Shown: positions 34,784 through 42,654, counted from the first letter of the stretch. The stretch is DNA of 64,000 nucleotides from Paracoccaceae bacterium (GCA_017510335.1 JAFWNM010000013.1:248001-312000); one strand, 5' to 3'. Notes: a model not told the origin generated them from the sequence alone. Translations and numbers: made by a program.

Positions 34784-35183
34784 TGGCCCGCGCCTTCCCT
34801 GCGATGTAGTCTTGAAGGCTTGTCACGTCGCGCGCCTTACGCTCTAGCCCAAGATCGGCCAGCAGACGGCGCAGCGCATTGGCGATTGTGGCATATCGGC
34901 TTGCGTCAAAGTCCTGCCCTTGTGCCAGTTCTGTTTCCCGTTCTTCACACCAGCAGGCCAGCGTTGCAGCGCGCGCGATTAGGTGGCGTTGTGCCTCTGT
35001 AAGATCGCCGCCTAGATCGCTTTCAATCGTGGCGGTAATCTCTCGGAACCTGCGCGCCATCATGCTACGCCCATCAACCCCGGCCAATACTATGGCCCCG
35101 GTCCCTTTGCGGGTGCTGAATTGTGGCGGTGGTGGTGCTTTGCCCATGCTACGCTTTGCCTTGTCTATGCCCTGCGCGCCCAT
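34776..35183 (-). CDS. Putative terminase small subunit-like protein
   Basis: 135 residues. After a basic tail, residues 38-110 form helices (S-M-M-A-R-R-F-R-E-I, L-T-E-A-Q-R-H-L-I-A-R-A-A-T-L-A, Y-A-T-I-A-N-A-L-R-R-L-L-A-D-L-G-L-E-R-K-A-R-D-V). This pattern recurs next to terminase genes in alphaproteobacterial prophages. A DNA-recognition role for the packaging motor is inferred from place and size. ATG 35147 is an alternative start. It is the first gene after the iteron array. Confidence 0.6.
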   Translation of the reverse strand: MGAQGIDKAKRSMGKAPPPPQFSTRKGTGAIVLAGVDGRSMMARRFREITATIESDLGGDLTEAQRHLIARAATLACWCEERETELAQGQDFDASRYATIANALRRLLADLGLERKARDVTSLQDYIAGKARANG

Positions 35184-35562
35184 TTAAGGGCAGGTTATAG
35201 GTGGGATTGATAAAGAATAGCACTATAAGTCGCTGTAATCACTATTTCATTCTGTTACATCGGGCGCAGTAATAGGAACCGAACCGCCTTCCAGCCATCG
35301 ACCGGACAGAAAAACCCCGCGAAAGGGCGATATGTTTGGCGGGATATAGCGGCTATTGTTCAACAGCAATCGCTTGGGGTGATCTTGCTTTCCAGTAAAG
35401 CGCAATCCCCTTTTCCAAGGGCGCGCGCCCGCCCCAAGGGGCGCAGCAACCCTTAGGGGGTGTGGGGGATATACTGGAACAGGGGTTGGAAGGGGGTTGG
35501 AATAGGGGTTGGAACATACTTTGGAACCGGGTTGGAACAGGGGTTGGAAGGGGGTTGGAAGG
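35184..35562. other. Intergenic region with AT-rich tract and iteron array, candidate origin
   Basis: No gene. On the terminase side an AT-rich tract lies at about 35208-35265, with GATAAAGAATAG and CACTATAAG. A short GC dyad (CGCCCC/GGGGCG) lies at about 35430-35443. The repeat array occupies 35470-35560. Iterons beside an AT-rich tract and a replication gene are the usual parts of a replication origin. The region must also carry the promoter for the terminase operon. Confidence 0.6.
35470..35560. repeat. Helically phased decamer array (iterons)
   Basis: Exact GGGGTTGGAA starts at 35482, 35493, 35505, 35540 and 35551. CGGGTTGGAA starts at 35528, with another copy at 35581 inside the end of the replication gene. 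Degenerate copies start at 35470 and 35517. The steps between the eight starts from 35470 to 35551 are 12, 11, 12, 12, 11, 12 and 11 bases, about one DNA turn each, so all sites face one side of the helix. The array ends two bases from the stop of the replication gene. Confidence 0.85.
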
Positions 35563-37860
35563 TCATTTTTCCCCCTGTTCCGGGTTGGAAGTATCAGGGA
35601 AAGTCAGGAAGGAACGCGGCTTGGAAGGTGGCCCATCGGTGGCAATCTTGATCTTGCCATCGGTCAGCAGACAATCCATTGCCGCCTTGAACGCTTTCTT
35701 TGTGCAACCCTCGCCTTGCGGGTGCTGTGCGAATAGGTTTGGCGCATAGGTTGGCCCGCCTGCATGATTGACGCGCCGCCCCTGATCGGTGAATTCGCGT
35801 AGCAGCTTCAGGAAAACCCGCTCGGCCTTGGCGCTGGCCGCAACGCGGTCAAGCCCCGTGACGGGTGCATCTGCCACGAAAACACCGTTCTGCCATGTGA
35901 GGGCGATTTCTGCGCCTGTGCGGCTGTAATTGGCCTTCATGGTGCGCAACAAGCGCGCGTCCGGGTTCGGCTCATATCCATCTTGCACAACGCGGCTAAG
36001 GTATAGGCGCGACCGAACCGAATTGTTCCAGCCTGTCGAACCGCTTGTTCCGCTGCCCGAATTCAGGCCAGACAAGGAAGGGTGTGCAAGCATGACAACT
36101 GCGCATTCATGCCTGATCGCCAAGCCCCGCAACATGCCGATGAATTGCCGCGCCTGCGCCCTGTCGTTTTCATTACCGGGGAAGTAATCGGCCAGCGTAT
36201 CCAACACCAGCAGGTCCGGGCGGTCACGCTGTAGCAGTTCCTCGATAGCGTCTAGCAGGCCGGTTGCTTCCAGCGTGCCGCCCTTTGCAAGTGTCGCCAA
36301 TAGCGCATCCTCGCCCGCAAGGCTGCGAAGGGTCAGGGCTTCCAGATCGGCCAGGGTGACGCCCTCGGCCTGCACAATATCCGCAAGCCTTCGGTGCAGT
36401 TCCGCCTTGTCATCTTCTGCCGAAAGGTAAACCGCTTTGCCCGGTCGGACTGCAAAGCCAAGCCATGCGCGTTCTAGGGCAGTGCTGGCCGCAAGCTGTA
36501 AGGCGCAAAGGCTTTTACCTGTGCCACCATCGCCCCCGAATAGGGTCACGGTATTGGACGGGATAAGATCGCGCACATGCCACGCGCGCTCTGGCACGGG
36601 CTGGCCGTCCAGATCACAAGCCCGGAAAACCCCGGCTCTGAAGCTGGCAACCTGCGCGGCACGCTTTGCCCTTTCCTCATCCTCTTTTTTCTGTGCCGGG
36701 TCTGAATTGGCTTTGGGTGCGCTGTATGCGTCCAAGGGTGGCAAAGGTGGCATGTCATCCATTGGCTTTTCCCATGCGTTCTGTGGCGCGCTGTGCTGCC
36801 CTGTGGCGGGCACTTCGTGCCTCGGACGATCAAGCCCCGCTTCCAACGCATAGGCCCGCACTGCGCCCTTAAAGTCGCCCCCATGTTCAAAGTGACAGAA
36901 CAGGTCGAAAGCATCCCCAAAGCGGTGGCCGCTTTTCGTTGCTTGCCCGATTTCCTGCGCGTGATCGCTGCCCGAAAGACTGATCCAGAATTCGCCGCAA
37001 TCGCGTGTTGCATAGCTGCCCGAGGACTGAAACGGACTGCGCCAATCGTTAGTCGATCCCGCTTGCGAATAGCCATAGCGCGCTAACAGATCGGCCACTG
37101 TATGCCCTGCGTTGAAGTGATCCACGGGCGACACGTCATCGCCCTGCACCGTAGCCTTGCGCTGCGCTGCGCGCCGCTCTCTGGCCTCTTGCGCCTCTTG
37201 TGCTGCCCTTGCCCTGTCGGCGGCTATGCCTGCCCGCTGCACCATGATCGCGCAATCTGGCGTCAATTCCAAAAGGCCCGCGCCCTTGTGGATTGCGTGC
37301 TGATAGAATTCGCCCCTGTTTGGCAGACAGACGGGCTGCGCTGGACGTGACAAAGCCCGGTCAGGGATTAGGACGCCTTCGCTTGCTTGTTCCAGCAGGT
37401 CAAAAAATGCGTTTTGCACGTCTGCGAATTCAGCCCCCGGAACATCTGATTTCAAAGGAACAAGCGCGCGCCATTTTCTATTCGTTTCGACTGCGCCCCG
37501 GCTTGAATAGATCAAGCGCGCTGCATCCCCGATGACCTCGGACAATGCCGCGTCAACCTCGGACAGGTCCAGATTGTTTTCGTCAACATCAAGGGTCAGC
37601 CATCGGAAAGCCCCGCGCGCCCTTTGCACCTCATGGGTTCGCGCGTCATGTTCTGCATAGGTTGACGGGATAAACCATTGCCCGCGCTCTTTCGGCACGC
37701 TTGGCGGGTTCAACACCATCTTTGCAATCTCTTGCCCGGTGATCGTCTGATATGGCTTCCCCGCGCTTTCGTGCGGGTTCGGCCTGCCATCGGAAAGGGT
37801 CAAGGCGCGCGTGTCGCTTTGCCCGTATCCCGTCACAAAGGCGGGTTTTTCGTTCTGCAT
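35563..37860 (-). CDS. Primase/helicase-like replication protein with RepA-type ATPase
   Basis: 765 residues. The N-terminal 220 residues resemble a primase-type region (F-R-W-L-T-L-D-V-D-E-N-N and L-I-Y-S-S-R-G-A with downstream basic R-K-W-R-A-L-V-P-L). A linker rich in charged residues follows (about 220-400). The C-terminal RecA-like ATPase has Walker A G-G-D-G-G-T-G-K-S-L at about 440 and Walker B L-L-V-L-D-T-L near 530, as in RepA/AAA_25 helicases. A winged-helix-like tail closes the protein. CGAGG precedes the start. The iterons at its 3' end are the natural binding sites. Confidence 0.82.
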   Translation of the reverse strand: MQNEKPAFVTGYGQSDTRALTLSDGRPNPHESAGKPYQTITGQEIAKMVLNPPSVPKERGQWFIPSTYAEHDARTHEVQRARGAFRWLTLDVDENNLDLSEVDAALSEVIGDAARLIYSSRGAVETNRKWRALVPLKSDVPGAEFADVQNAFFDLLEQASEGVLIPDRALSRPAQPVCLPNRGEFYQHAIHKGAGLLELTPDCAIMVQRAGIAADRARAAQEAQEARERRAAQRKATVQGDDVSPVDHFNAGHTVADLLARYGYSQAGSTNDWRSPFQSSGSYATRDCGEFWISLSGSDHAQEIGQATKSGHRFGDAFDLFCHFEHGGDFKGAVRAYALEAGLDRPRHEVPATGQHSAPQNAWEKPMDDMPPLPPLDAYSAPKANSDPAQKKEDEERAKRAAQVASFRAGVFRACDLDGQPVPERAWHVRDLIPSNTVTLFGGDGGTGKSLCALQLAASTALERAWLGFAVRPGKAVYLSAEDDKAELHRRLADIVQAEGVTLADLEALTLRSLAGEDALLATLAKGGTLEATGLLDAIEELLQRDRPDLLVLDTLADYFPGNENDRAQARQFIGMLRGLAIRHECAVVMLAHPSLSGLNSGSGTSGSTGWNNSVRSRLYLSRVVQDGYEPNPDARLLRTMKANYSRTGAEIALTWQNGVFVADAPVTGLDRVAASAKAERVFLKLLREFTDQGRRVNHAGGPTYAPNLFAQHPQGEGCTKKAFKAAMDCLLTDGKIKIATDGPPSKPRSFLTFPDTSNPEQGEK

Positions 37861-37961
37861 CGTATAGCCTCGAACATTTGCCCAAGGCGCAGCAGCGTGC
37901 TATTATTCAGGCAATCCGCATTGCCTATCTTAGCCCGTCCGCGCGCCAATCGCGGGCGGGA

Positions 37962-38162
37962 TTATTTTTGAAGGATCGCGGGTTCTGGCGTCCCTGTCGG
38001 GTCCAGATTGCAAGCCGTTTGCAGGTCATCCAGCGCGGCCAGCAGGTGCCTTGCAAGGTCAGGGTGATCTTCTGCCCTGTCGCAAAGTAGCTGCACCAGC
38101 GCGGCGCTATGGCCTGCGCAACGGGTCATCAAGGGGCGGGTGAATTCGCGTTGCCAGTTCAT
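37962..38162 (-). CDS. Small hypothetical protein, 66 residues
   Basis: It starts M-N-W-Q-R-E-F-T-R-P-L at ATG 38162, which shares one base with the stop of the AlpA-like gene (TGATG). The rest is helical with several H, C and D residues (L-C-D-R-A-E-D-H-P-D-L-A-R-H-L-L). No known family. The tight link to AlpA suggests they act together or are only cotranscribed. Confidence 0.55.
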   Translation of the reverse strand: MNWQREFTRPLMTRCAGHSAALVQLLCDRAEDHPDLARHLLAALDDLQTACNLDPTGTPEPAILQK

Positions 38163-38410
38163 CACGCGGCCCCCTGCATTGCCTGCGCGGCTTCCCACGC
38201 TTCCAGATCGGATAAGCGCCAATAATTTAGGCGATTGATCTGCATAGGGGCAGGAAACCCCAAGTCAGGATCGCGCACCCAACGCCACAAGGTGACGTGG
38301 CTTTTCTGGTAACGCGCTTGCACCTGTGGCCCTGTTAGGAATGTTTGGCGCGGGTCATGCCCATGCGTTGCCTTGAAGGCTGCGCGGGAAAGTTCGGTCT
38401 GTGTTTGCAT
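38162..38410 (-). CDS. AlpA-like helix-turn-helix regulator/excisionase
   Basis: 82 residues. From about residue 24 it reads F-L-T-G-P-Q-V-Q-A-R-Y-Q-K-S-H-V-T-L-W-R-W-V-R-D-P-D-L-G-F-P-A-P, a short MerR/AlpA-like winged helix. It then has R-L-N-Y-W-R-L-S-D-L-E-A-W, the usual closing part. AlpA proteins switch excision and early gene expression in P4 and in Gram-negative phage-inducible islands. AGAGGAA supports the start. Confidence 0.8.
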   Translation of the reverse strand: MQTQTELSRAAFKATHGHDPRQTFLTGPQVQARYQKSHVTLWRWVRDPDLGFPAPMQINRLNYWRLSDLEAWEAAQAMQGAA

Positions 38411-38472
38411 TTCATTTCCTCTCTTGGAAGGTCATGAGTGCAAACTGCCAGCCTATTTAGGGCTGCGGTGCT

Positions 38473-39168
38473 TCATAGAATGGACGATCTTTCAGCCGGA
38501 ACGATCAAAGTTGCGGTGGCAAAGGTTGTATGGTCGCGCCAAGCATCAACAATGCGGATTGCGTCCCGGCACGCTTTCCATACCCAATCCTCGGAAAAAG
38601 CAAGTTCGCGCATTGTGCGCAAGGGAAGGTCAATCCCTTCCAAGCCGGGACAGATCGCCGCCCTTGCCGCTTTCGGAAAGATCGGCAAGGCAAGCCACAT
38701 GGGAATGACGGGCCGCGCCTCATAGAAAGCCCGCCGCGCGTTCTTGTCGGGTGTCGCTTGTCTGTGTCCATTTGGCCAGACCGTTTCGAAAGTGTCAGGG
38801 GCGGTCGCGGCGTCATAATCGACACGGCCCGCCGGGACCGTTGCTAGATCGCAGGCGGCGTTTATCGAAAGCCCGCTGTCCAGATGTTTCAGCCAAACCC
38901 AAGCGCCAAACGCCCGGCGTTCCGCCCGTATCAACCCACGCCGCACTACGCTTTCCGCTTTACCTTTCTTGAAGCGCCGCAACAGCTCGGGCGCATGCCT
39001 GCCCTGCGCTTTATGGACATATGCCGCAAAAGCTTCGTGCAAATCCTGCCGTGCCTGCGCCTCGCCTTCCGCAGAGTAGGCAAGCCATGCGATGTAAAGC
39101 CACGCGCAAGGCAAGGGATTGTCAGGGCAGAAGGGCATTTCAAATTCCGCAAATCCTGCGGCCATCAT
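38473..39168 (-). CDS. Hypothetical protein coupled to the integrase
   Basis: 231 residues. Its ATG overlaps the integrase stop (ATGA). The sequence is tryptophan- and alanine-rich with a basic helix (L-L-R-R-F-K-K-G-K-A-E) around residue 65. Two segments look helical, including F-G-A-W-V-W-L-K-H-L near residue 90. No catalytic motif or membrane span stands out. It is a good candidate for an element-specific function because it is full length and lies between two control genes. Confidence 0.6.
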   Translation of the reverse strand: MMAAGFAEFEMPFCPDNPLPCAWLYIAWLAYSAEGEAQARQDLHEAFAAYVHKAQGRHAPELLRRFKKGKAESVVRRGLIRAERRAFGAWVWLKHLDSGLSINAACDLATVPAGRVDYDAATAPDTFETVWPNGHRQATPDKNARRAFYEARPVIPMWLALPIFPKAARAAICPGLEGIDLPLRTMRELAFSEDWVWKACRDAIRIVDAWRDHTTFATATLIVPAERSSIL

Positions 39169-40523
39169 CCCCGCGCCCCCTGTAGCTGGACAACCTTTGC
39201 AGGTTTACGCCCTGCCAAGAATTCGCCCCATGCCGCCATCATTGCGCGCCGCTTCTCTACCTGATCGGCGCGATTGTATGCCTGTGCAACTTTCGACCCA
39301 ACTTTGTGGAACAACGCGACTTCGGCCAAGTCCCCGTCAAAATTGGTGCGCTCTGCAATCCATGTTCTAAACGTGCTGCGCAACCCATGCGGAACCGCCT
39401 GTTCCCCCGTCTTGGCGTCCACATAGCCCTTGCCGCCTGTTTTCTGATCGGCCTCATGGATAACGCGCATCATCTTGCCCAAGGTGGCGTCAGACAACGC
39501 GCCGCCCTTTGGTGCCCAGAATACAAGGTCGGAACCGTCCAGCCTTGGCAAGGCTTCCAGCAGGGCAAGCATGGGTTCTGTCAGGGGAATACGCCGTGCG
39601 GTTTCTTTGTCAGGTATCTTTGACGCTTGCCGCCCCGGCTGGATTGTCCAGACCTTTGCGGCCACGTCGATTTCGCCCCAAGTCGCAAAACGGATCGCGC
39701 CGGATCGGGTCGCGGTCATTGCCTGAAACGCCAACGCCTGCGCGCCCATGCCATCGCGCGTCTGTAGCGCCTGCCACCAGCGCGACACGTCATCAAGCTG
39801 CAACGCGGGGTAATTCTCGCCCCCTGCCACCTTGGACGGTGCAGGCAATACCATGTCCAGATTGCCACGCCAGCGCGCGGGATTGTCGCCTGTGCGGTAG
39901 CCCTGCACGGTGGCCCATGCCAGCACCTTTTCGACACGTTCCCGAACCTTTACGCCCGTGACGTTCTTTTCATCCCAAAGCGGGGTCAGAACGCGCAGCA
40001 CGTCCTGCAATCCAATGTCCTGCACGGCCATCTTGCCCAGATCGGGCAAAGCATAAAGTTCAACCGTGCGCTGCCATTGTTCGCGGTATTTGTCTGTGCT
40101 GAATTCCTTGATCTTCTGCGCCGCGAATTTTTGCCACGCTTCTGCAAAGGTCATCCCCCTGCGCTGCGCCGCAATAAGCGCCGCCTGTGTGGCCTTTCTC
40201 TCTGCTATGGGGTCAACGCCCCGCAACAGCATGTCCTTGGCCTCTCTGGCCCTGTCACGCGCTGCGCCAAGCAAAACATCGGGATAAGCCCCCAAGCCAA
40301 TTTCGCGTTTCTTGCGCCCGCGCTGGATCGTGCCATCTGATAAGCGTGATTCGGTCCAGTCGCCGTATCGGGTGCGCAACACCCAAGACTTAGCCCCGCT
40401 AGGCCATATCTGGATATGCAGGCCCGACACGCCCCCCACGGCCACTTTGACAGGCTTTTCGCCGCCGGGGTGCTTTAGGTTCTTGATCTGCGCCGGGGTA
40501 AGTTCTTTTGCTCTCGGTGGCAT
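39165..40523 (-). CDS. int: Tyrosine integrase, P4/DUF4102 type
   Basis: 452 residues. The N-terminal arm-binding domain (L-T-P-A-Q-I-K-N-L and I-G-L-G-A-Y-P-D-V) is the DUF4102 type of tRNA-targeting integrases. A SAM-like core-binding domain follows. Catalytic residues are R273 (T-A-T-R-S-G-A-I-R), H379 and R382 (H-G-L-R), H406 and Y416 (A-Y-N-R-A). All are present, so it should be active. It begins about 145 bases from attR, the usual position for an integrase. Confidence 0.93.
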   Translation of the reverse strand: MPPRAKELTPAQIKNLKHPGGEKPVKVAVGGVSGLHIQIWPSGAKSWVLRTRYGDWTESRLSDGTIQRGRKKREIGLGAYPDVLLGAARDRAREAKDMLLRGVDPIAERKATQAALIAAQRRGMTFAEAWQKFAAQKIKEFSTDKYREQWQRTVELYALPDLGKMAVQDIGLQDVLRVLTPLWDEKNVTGVKVRERVEKVLAWATVQGYRTGDNPARWRGNLDMVLPAPSKVAGGENYPALQLDDVSRWWQALQTRDGMGAQALAFQAMTATRSGAIRFATWGEIDVAAKVWTIQPGRQASKIPDKETARRIPLTEPMLALLEALPRLDGSDLVFWAPKGGALSDATLGKMMRVIHEADQKTGGKGYVDAKTGEQAVPHGLRSTFRTWIAERTNFDGDLAEVALFHKVGSKVAQAYNRADQVEKRRAMMAAWGEFLAGRKPAKVVQLQGARG

Positions 40524-40551
40524 ATCGGCCCGCCCTTCATTCTGCCCTTAG

Positions 40552-40569
40552 TTACGTTCTGTAACGTAA
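40552..40569. promoter_or_regulatory. Dyad upstream of the integrase, candidate operator
   Basis: TTACGTT and AACGTAA flank a four-base centre, 29 bases before the integrase start. It could be an AlpA or repressor site; this is inference. Confidence 0.4.
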
Positions 40570-40667
40570 TGGCATGAAAGGCGATGAACAAGTGAAAACC
40601 ACTATTTTCCAATAAAACAAGGCGCTGCGCAACATGGCGCAACGCCCTGAAATGTCAGGTTGGGTCT

Positions 40668-40684
40668 AGGGTCGCCCACCATTT
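40668..40684. repeat. Right attachment site core (attR)
   Basis: AGGGTCGCCCACCATTT, identical to 30891-30907. The next base differs (C here, T at the tRNA), which sets the right limit of the repeat. Confidence 0.85.
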
Positions 40685-40704
40685 CCCCATGCAAACCAAC
40701 CGGC

Positions 40705-40730
40705 AACGCGCGTTACACCGCGCGTTTTTT
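40705..40730 (+). terminator. Rho-independent terminator, probably that of the original tRNA-Tyr
   Basis: AACGCGCG (40705-40712), loop TTACAC, CGCGCGTT (40719-40726), then a run of Ts to 40730. It lies 20 bases after attR on the plus strand, exactly where tRNA-Tyr would have ended before the element inserted. Confidence 0.7.
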
Positions 40731-40893
40731 GCATGTGCGGCCCTTTTCGTGCATGTTGACGGACAAACCGGCAAGGGTTGGGACCAACAAGGTTCCGCTT
40801 TTGGGGTGGATGCGACCGCATCCATTCGCGCGCATCGCAACATTATGGAACGCCATCCCAAATAGTCGCACAAAACGACACAATATTCTTATT

Positions 40894-40924
40894 GATTCTG
40901 GATAATTGCCTTAATATCAGAATC
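40894..40924. promoter_or_regulatory. Dyad in front of the cys operon
   Basis: GATTCTG (40894-40900) and CAGAATC (40918-40924) are inverted around 17 AT-rich bases, 35 bases before cysG. A sulfur-responsive regulator (CysB- or Rrf2-like) is a plausible binder, not shown. Confidence 0.45.
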
Positions 40925-40959
40925 TTGTTCTAACTCGCCCTAGAAACAAGAGGCGAGTC

Positions 40960-42348
40960 ATGCAGCATTTTCCTATCTTTCTTGATACCGCACAGGCCGA
41001 TATCGCCGTTATCGGCAATGGAGAGGCGGCCCTTGCAAAGCTGCGCCTGTTGTTCAAGACGCAGGCGCGGATCACGGTGTTCGCCCCGACACCGGAACCC
41101 GACCTGGCGCAGGCCGTTCATGCACATGGCCACAGCCTGATCCACCGCGCGCCGCAGGCGCAGGATCTGGCCGGTATGCGTCTGGTCTACAGCGCCACGG
41201 AAGATGACACGCTTGAAAGGGCGAATGCCGCGCTTGGGCGGTCTGTGGGGGCCTTGGTCAATATCGTGGACAATCTGGCAGGTAGTGATTTCATCACGCC
41301 CGCCATGGTGGACCGCGATCCCGTTGTGGTGGCCATTGGCACCGAAGGGGCGGCCCCGGTTCTGGCGCGTGCCATCAAGAAAGACATGGAAGACCGCCTG
41401 CCCGCAGGGTTGGGCAAGCTGGCGCAGGCAGGCAAGGCGTTTCGTCCCCATGCAGACGCGCTGCCCCGTGGCCGCGCCCGGCGCGATTTCTGGGCAGAAT
41501 ATTATCTGCAGGCCGGGCCGGACCTGATGGCGCACCCTGATGACCAAAGCCTGCAAAGCGCGTTATTTGCGCTGCGCGACAAGCACCTTGGGGTGAATGG
41601 CGCAACCGGGCGTGTCGACCTTGTGGGCGCTGGCCCCGGCGACCCGGAACTGATGACCCTGCGCGCGCGCCGCCTGCTGGACCGCGCCGACGTGGTCATT
41701 CATGACCGTCTGGTGACCCCGGCGGTTCTGGAACTTGCGCGGCGCGAAGCGGTGTTCATTGCCGTGGGCAAGGAAGGGTTCGGCCCCTCTACCCCGCAAG
41801 CGCAGATCAACGCGCTGATGGTTGACCATGCCCGGCAGGGCGCGCATGTCGTGCGCCTGAAAGGGGGCGATGCCGCCATTTTTGCGCGCCTTGACGAAGA
41901 AACCGATGCGCTGGATGCAGCGGGTATTGACTGGGGCGTAACACCCGGCATTACAGCGGCCAGCGCCGCCGCTGCTGCAATCGGGCGCAGCCTGACACGG
42001 CGCGGGCGCAACACCGACCTGCATATCCTGACTGCCCATGACAAGGATGGCATCGCTGATCTGGATTGGGCCGCACTGGCCCGCCCCGGCGCTGTTGCCG
42101 CCATCTATATGGGCAAACGCGCGGCCCGTGTCATACAGGGGCGGTTGCTGATGCAGGGCGCTGATGCTGCCACGCCGGTAACATTGGTCGAGAATGCGTC
42201 GCATGCCGTCCAGACAGTGACGCCGTGCAGGTTGGACACGCTGGCGCAAACTGTGCAGGCGCTGCAAGGGCCAGTTGTCATGTTGCTGGGCCTGACACCT
42301 GCGCGCGCGGCCAATGTGCTGCCCGACCTGCTTGAAGCGAGGGCCTGA
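40960..42348 (+). CDS. cysG: Siroheme synthase (CysG)
   Basis: 462 residues. The N-terminal part (1-205) is a precorrin-2 dehydrogenase/ferrochelatase (A-V-I-G-N-G-E-A-A-L-A-K-L-R, NAD site; the usual G-G-G is G-N-G). The C-terminal part (215-462) is the uroporphyrinogen III methyltransferase (V-D-L-V-G-A-G-P-G-D-P-E-L-M-T-L-R-A, V-V-R-L-K-G-G-D-A). It makes the siroheme needed by the sulfite reductase two genes on. AGAGGCGAG precedes ATG. Confidence 0.95.
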   Translation: MQHFPIFLDTAQADIAVIGNGEAALAKLRLLFKTQARITVFAPTPEPDLAQAVHAHGHSLIHRAPQAQDLAGMRLVYSATEDDTLERANAALGRSVGALVNIVDNLAGSDFITPAMVDRDPVVVAIGTEGAAPVLARAIKKDMEDRLPAGLGKLAQAGKAFRPHADALPRGRARRDFWAEYYLQAGPDLMAHPDDQSLQSALFALRDKHLGVNGATGRVDLVGAGPGDPELMTLRARRLLDRADVVIHDRLVTPAVLELARREAVFIAVGKEGFGPSTPQAQINALMVDHARQGAHVVRLKGGDAAIFARLDEETDALDAAGIDWGVTPGITAASAAAAAIGRSLTRRGRNTDLHILTAHDKDGIADLDWAALARPGAVAAIYMGKRAARVIQGRLLMQGADAATPVTLVENASHAVQTVTPCRLDTLAQTVQALQGPVVMLLGLTPARAANVLPDLLEARA

Positions 42349-42349
42349 C

Positions 42350-42649
42350 ATGACACAAAGCCAGCTTGTAAAAGTCATAACCGCCAATGCCTTGTTGGAA
42401 GGCGATGTTGTCTGGCTGGACGCCAATGGCGGCTGGACGCGGGATTTGCAAACTGCAAAAGTGTTCAGTGACCCCGCACAGGCACAGGACGCGCTGCACC
42501 ACGCTAGCCAGCGCCATGATCAGGTTGTGGGGTGTTATCTGGCCGATATGCGCCTTGGCCCCGCCGGCATTGAGCCTGCGCATTTCCGAGAGGACTTCCG
42601 CCGTCGTGGCCCGTCCAACTATGCCCATGGCAAGCAATCGCAAGGATAA
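42350..42649 (+). CDS. DUF2849 protein of the sulfur operon
   Basis: 99 residues. L-V-K-V-I-T-A-N-A-L-L-E-G-D-V-V-W-L-D and F-R-E-D-F-R-R-R-G-P-S-N-Y match DUF2849, found almost always between cysG and cysI in alphaproteobacteria. Its function is unknown; an assembly or electron-transfer helper is possible. It begins one base after the cysG stop. Confidence 0.85.
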   Translation: MTQSQLVKVITANALLEGDVVWLDANGGWTRDLQTAKVFSDPAQAQDALHHASQRHDQVVGCYLADMRLGPAGIEPAHFREDFRRRGPSNYAHGKQSQG

Positions 42650-42654
42650 GCATC

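Larger units (their letters stand above)
30891..40684. mobile_element. tRNA-Tyr-integrated phage-satellite-like element (about 9.8 kb)
   Basis: It is bounded by a 17-bp direct repeat; the left copy is part of tRNA-Tyr. All fourteen genes read on the minus strand. In transcription order: integrase, unknown 231-residue protein, AlpA-like regulator, 66-residue protein, primase/helicase, then an iteron array, terminase-small-like protein, three micro-ORFs, terminase large subunit, three unknown proteins and a lipoprotein. There are no portal, head, tail, lysis or transposase genes, yet the integrase, replication and terminase genes are full length. That profile fits phage satellites such as PICI-like elements, which use a helper's particles. 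Satellite status is inference. Confidence 0.8.
40524..40959. other. Element edge and cys operon control region, no gene
   Basis: From left to right: integrase promoter region with a dyad (40552-40569), attR (40668-40684), the old tRNA terminator (40705-40730), unassigned sequence to about 40890, and the cys operon promoter with a dyad (40894-40924). Confidence 0.6.

Noticed and set aside
35470-35560. CRISPR-like array
   Set aside because: The units are only ten bases with one- or two-base gaps; there are no spacers and no cas genes.
30891-40684. Gene transfer agent or complete prophage
   Set aside because: The portal, protease, capsid, tail and lysis genes that define both are missing, and a gene transfer agent would not have an integrase and att repeats.
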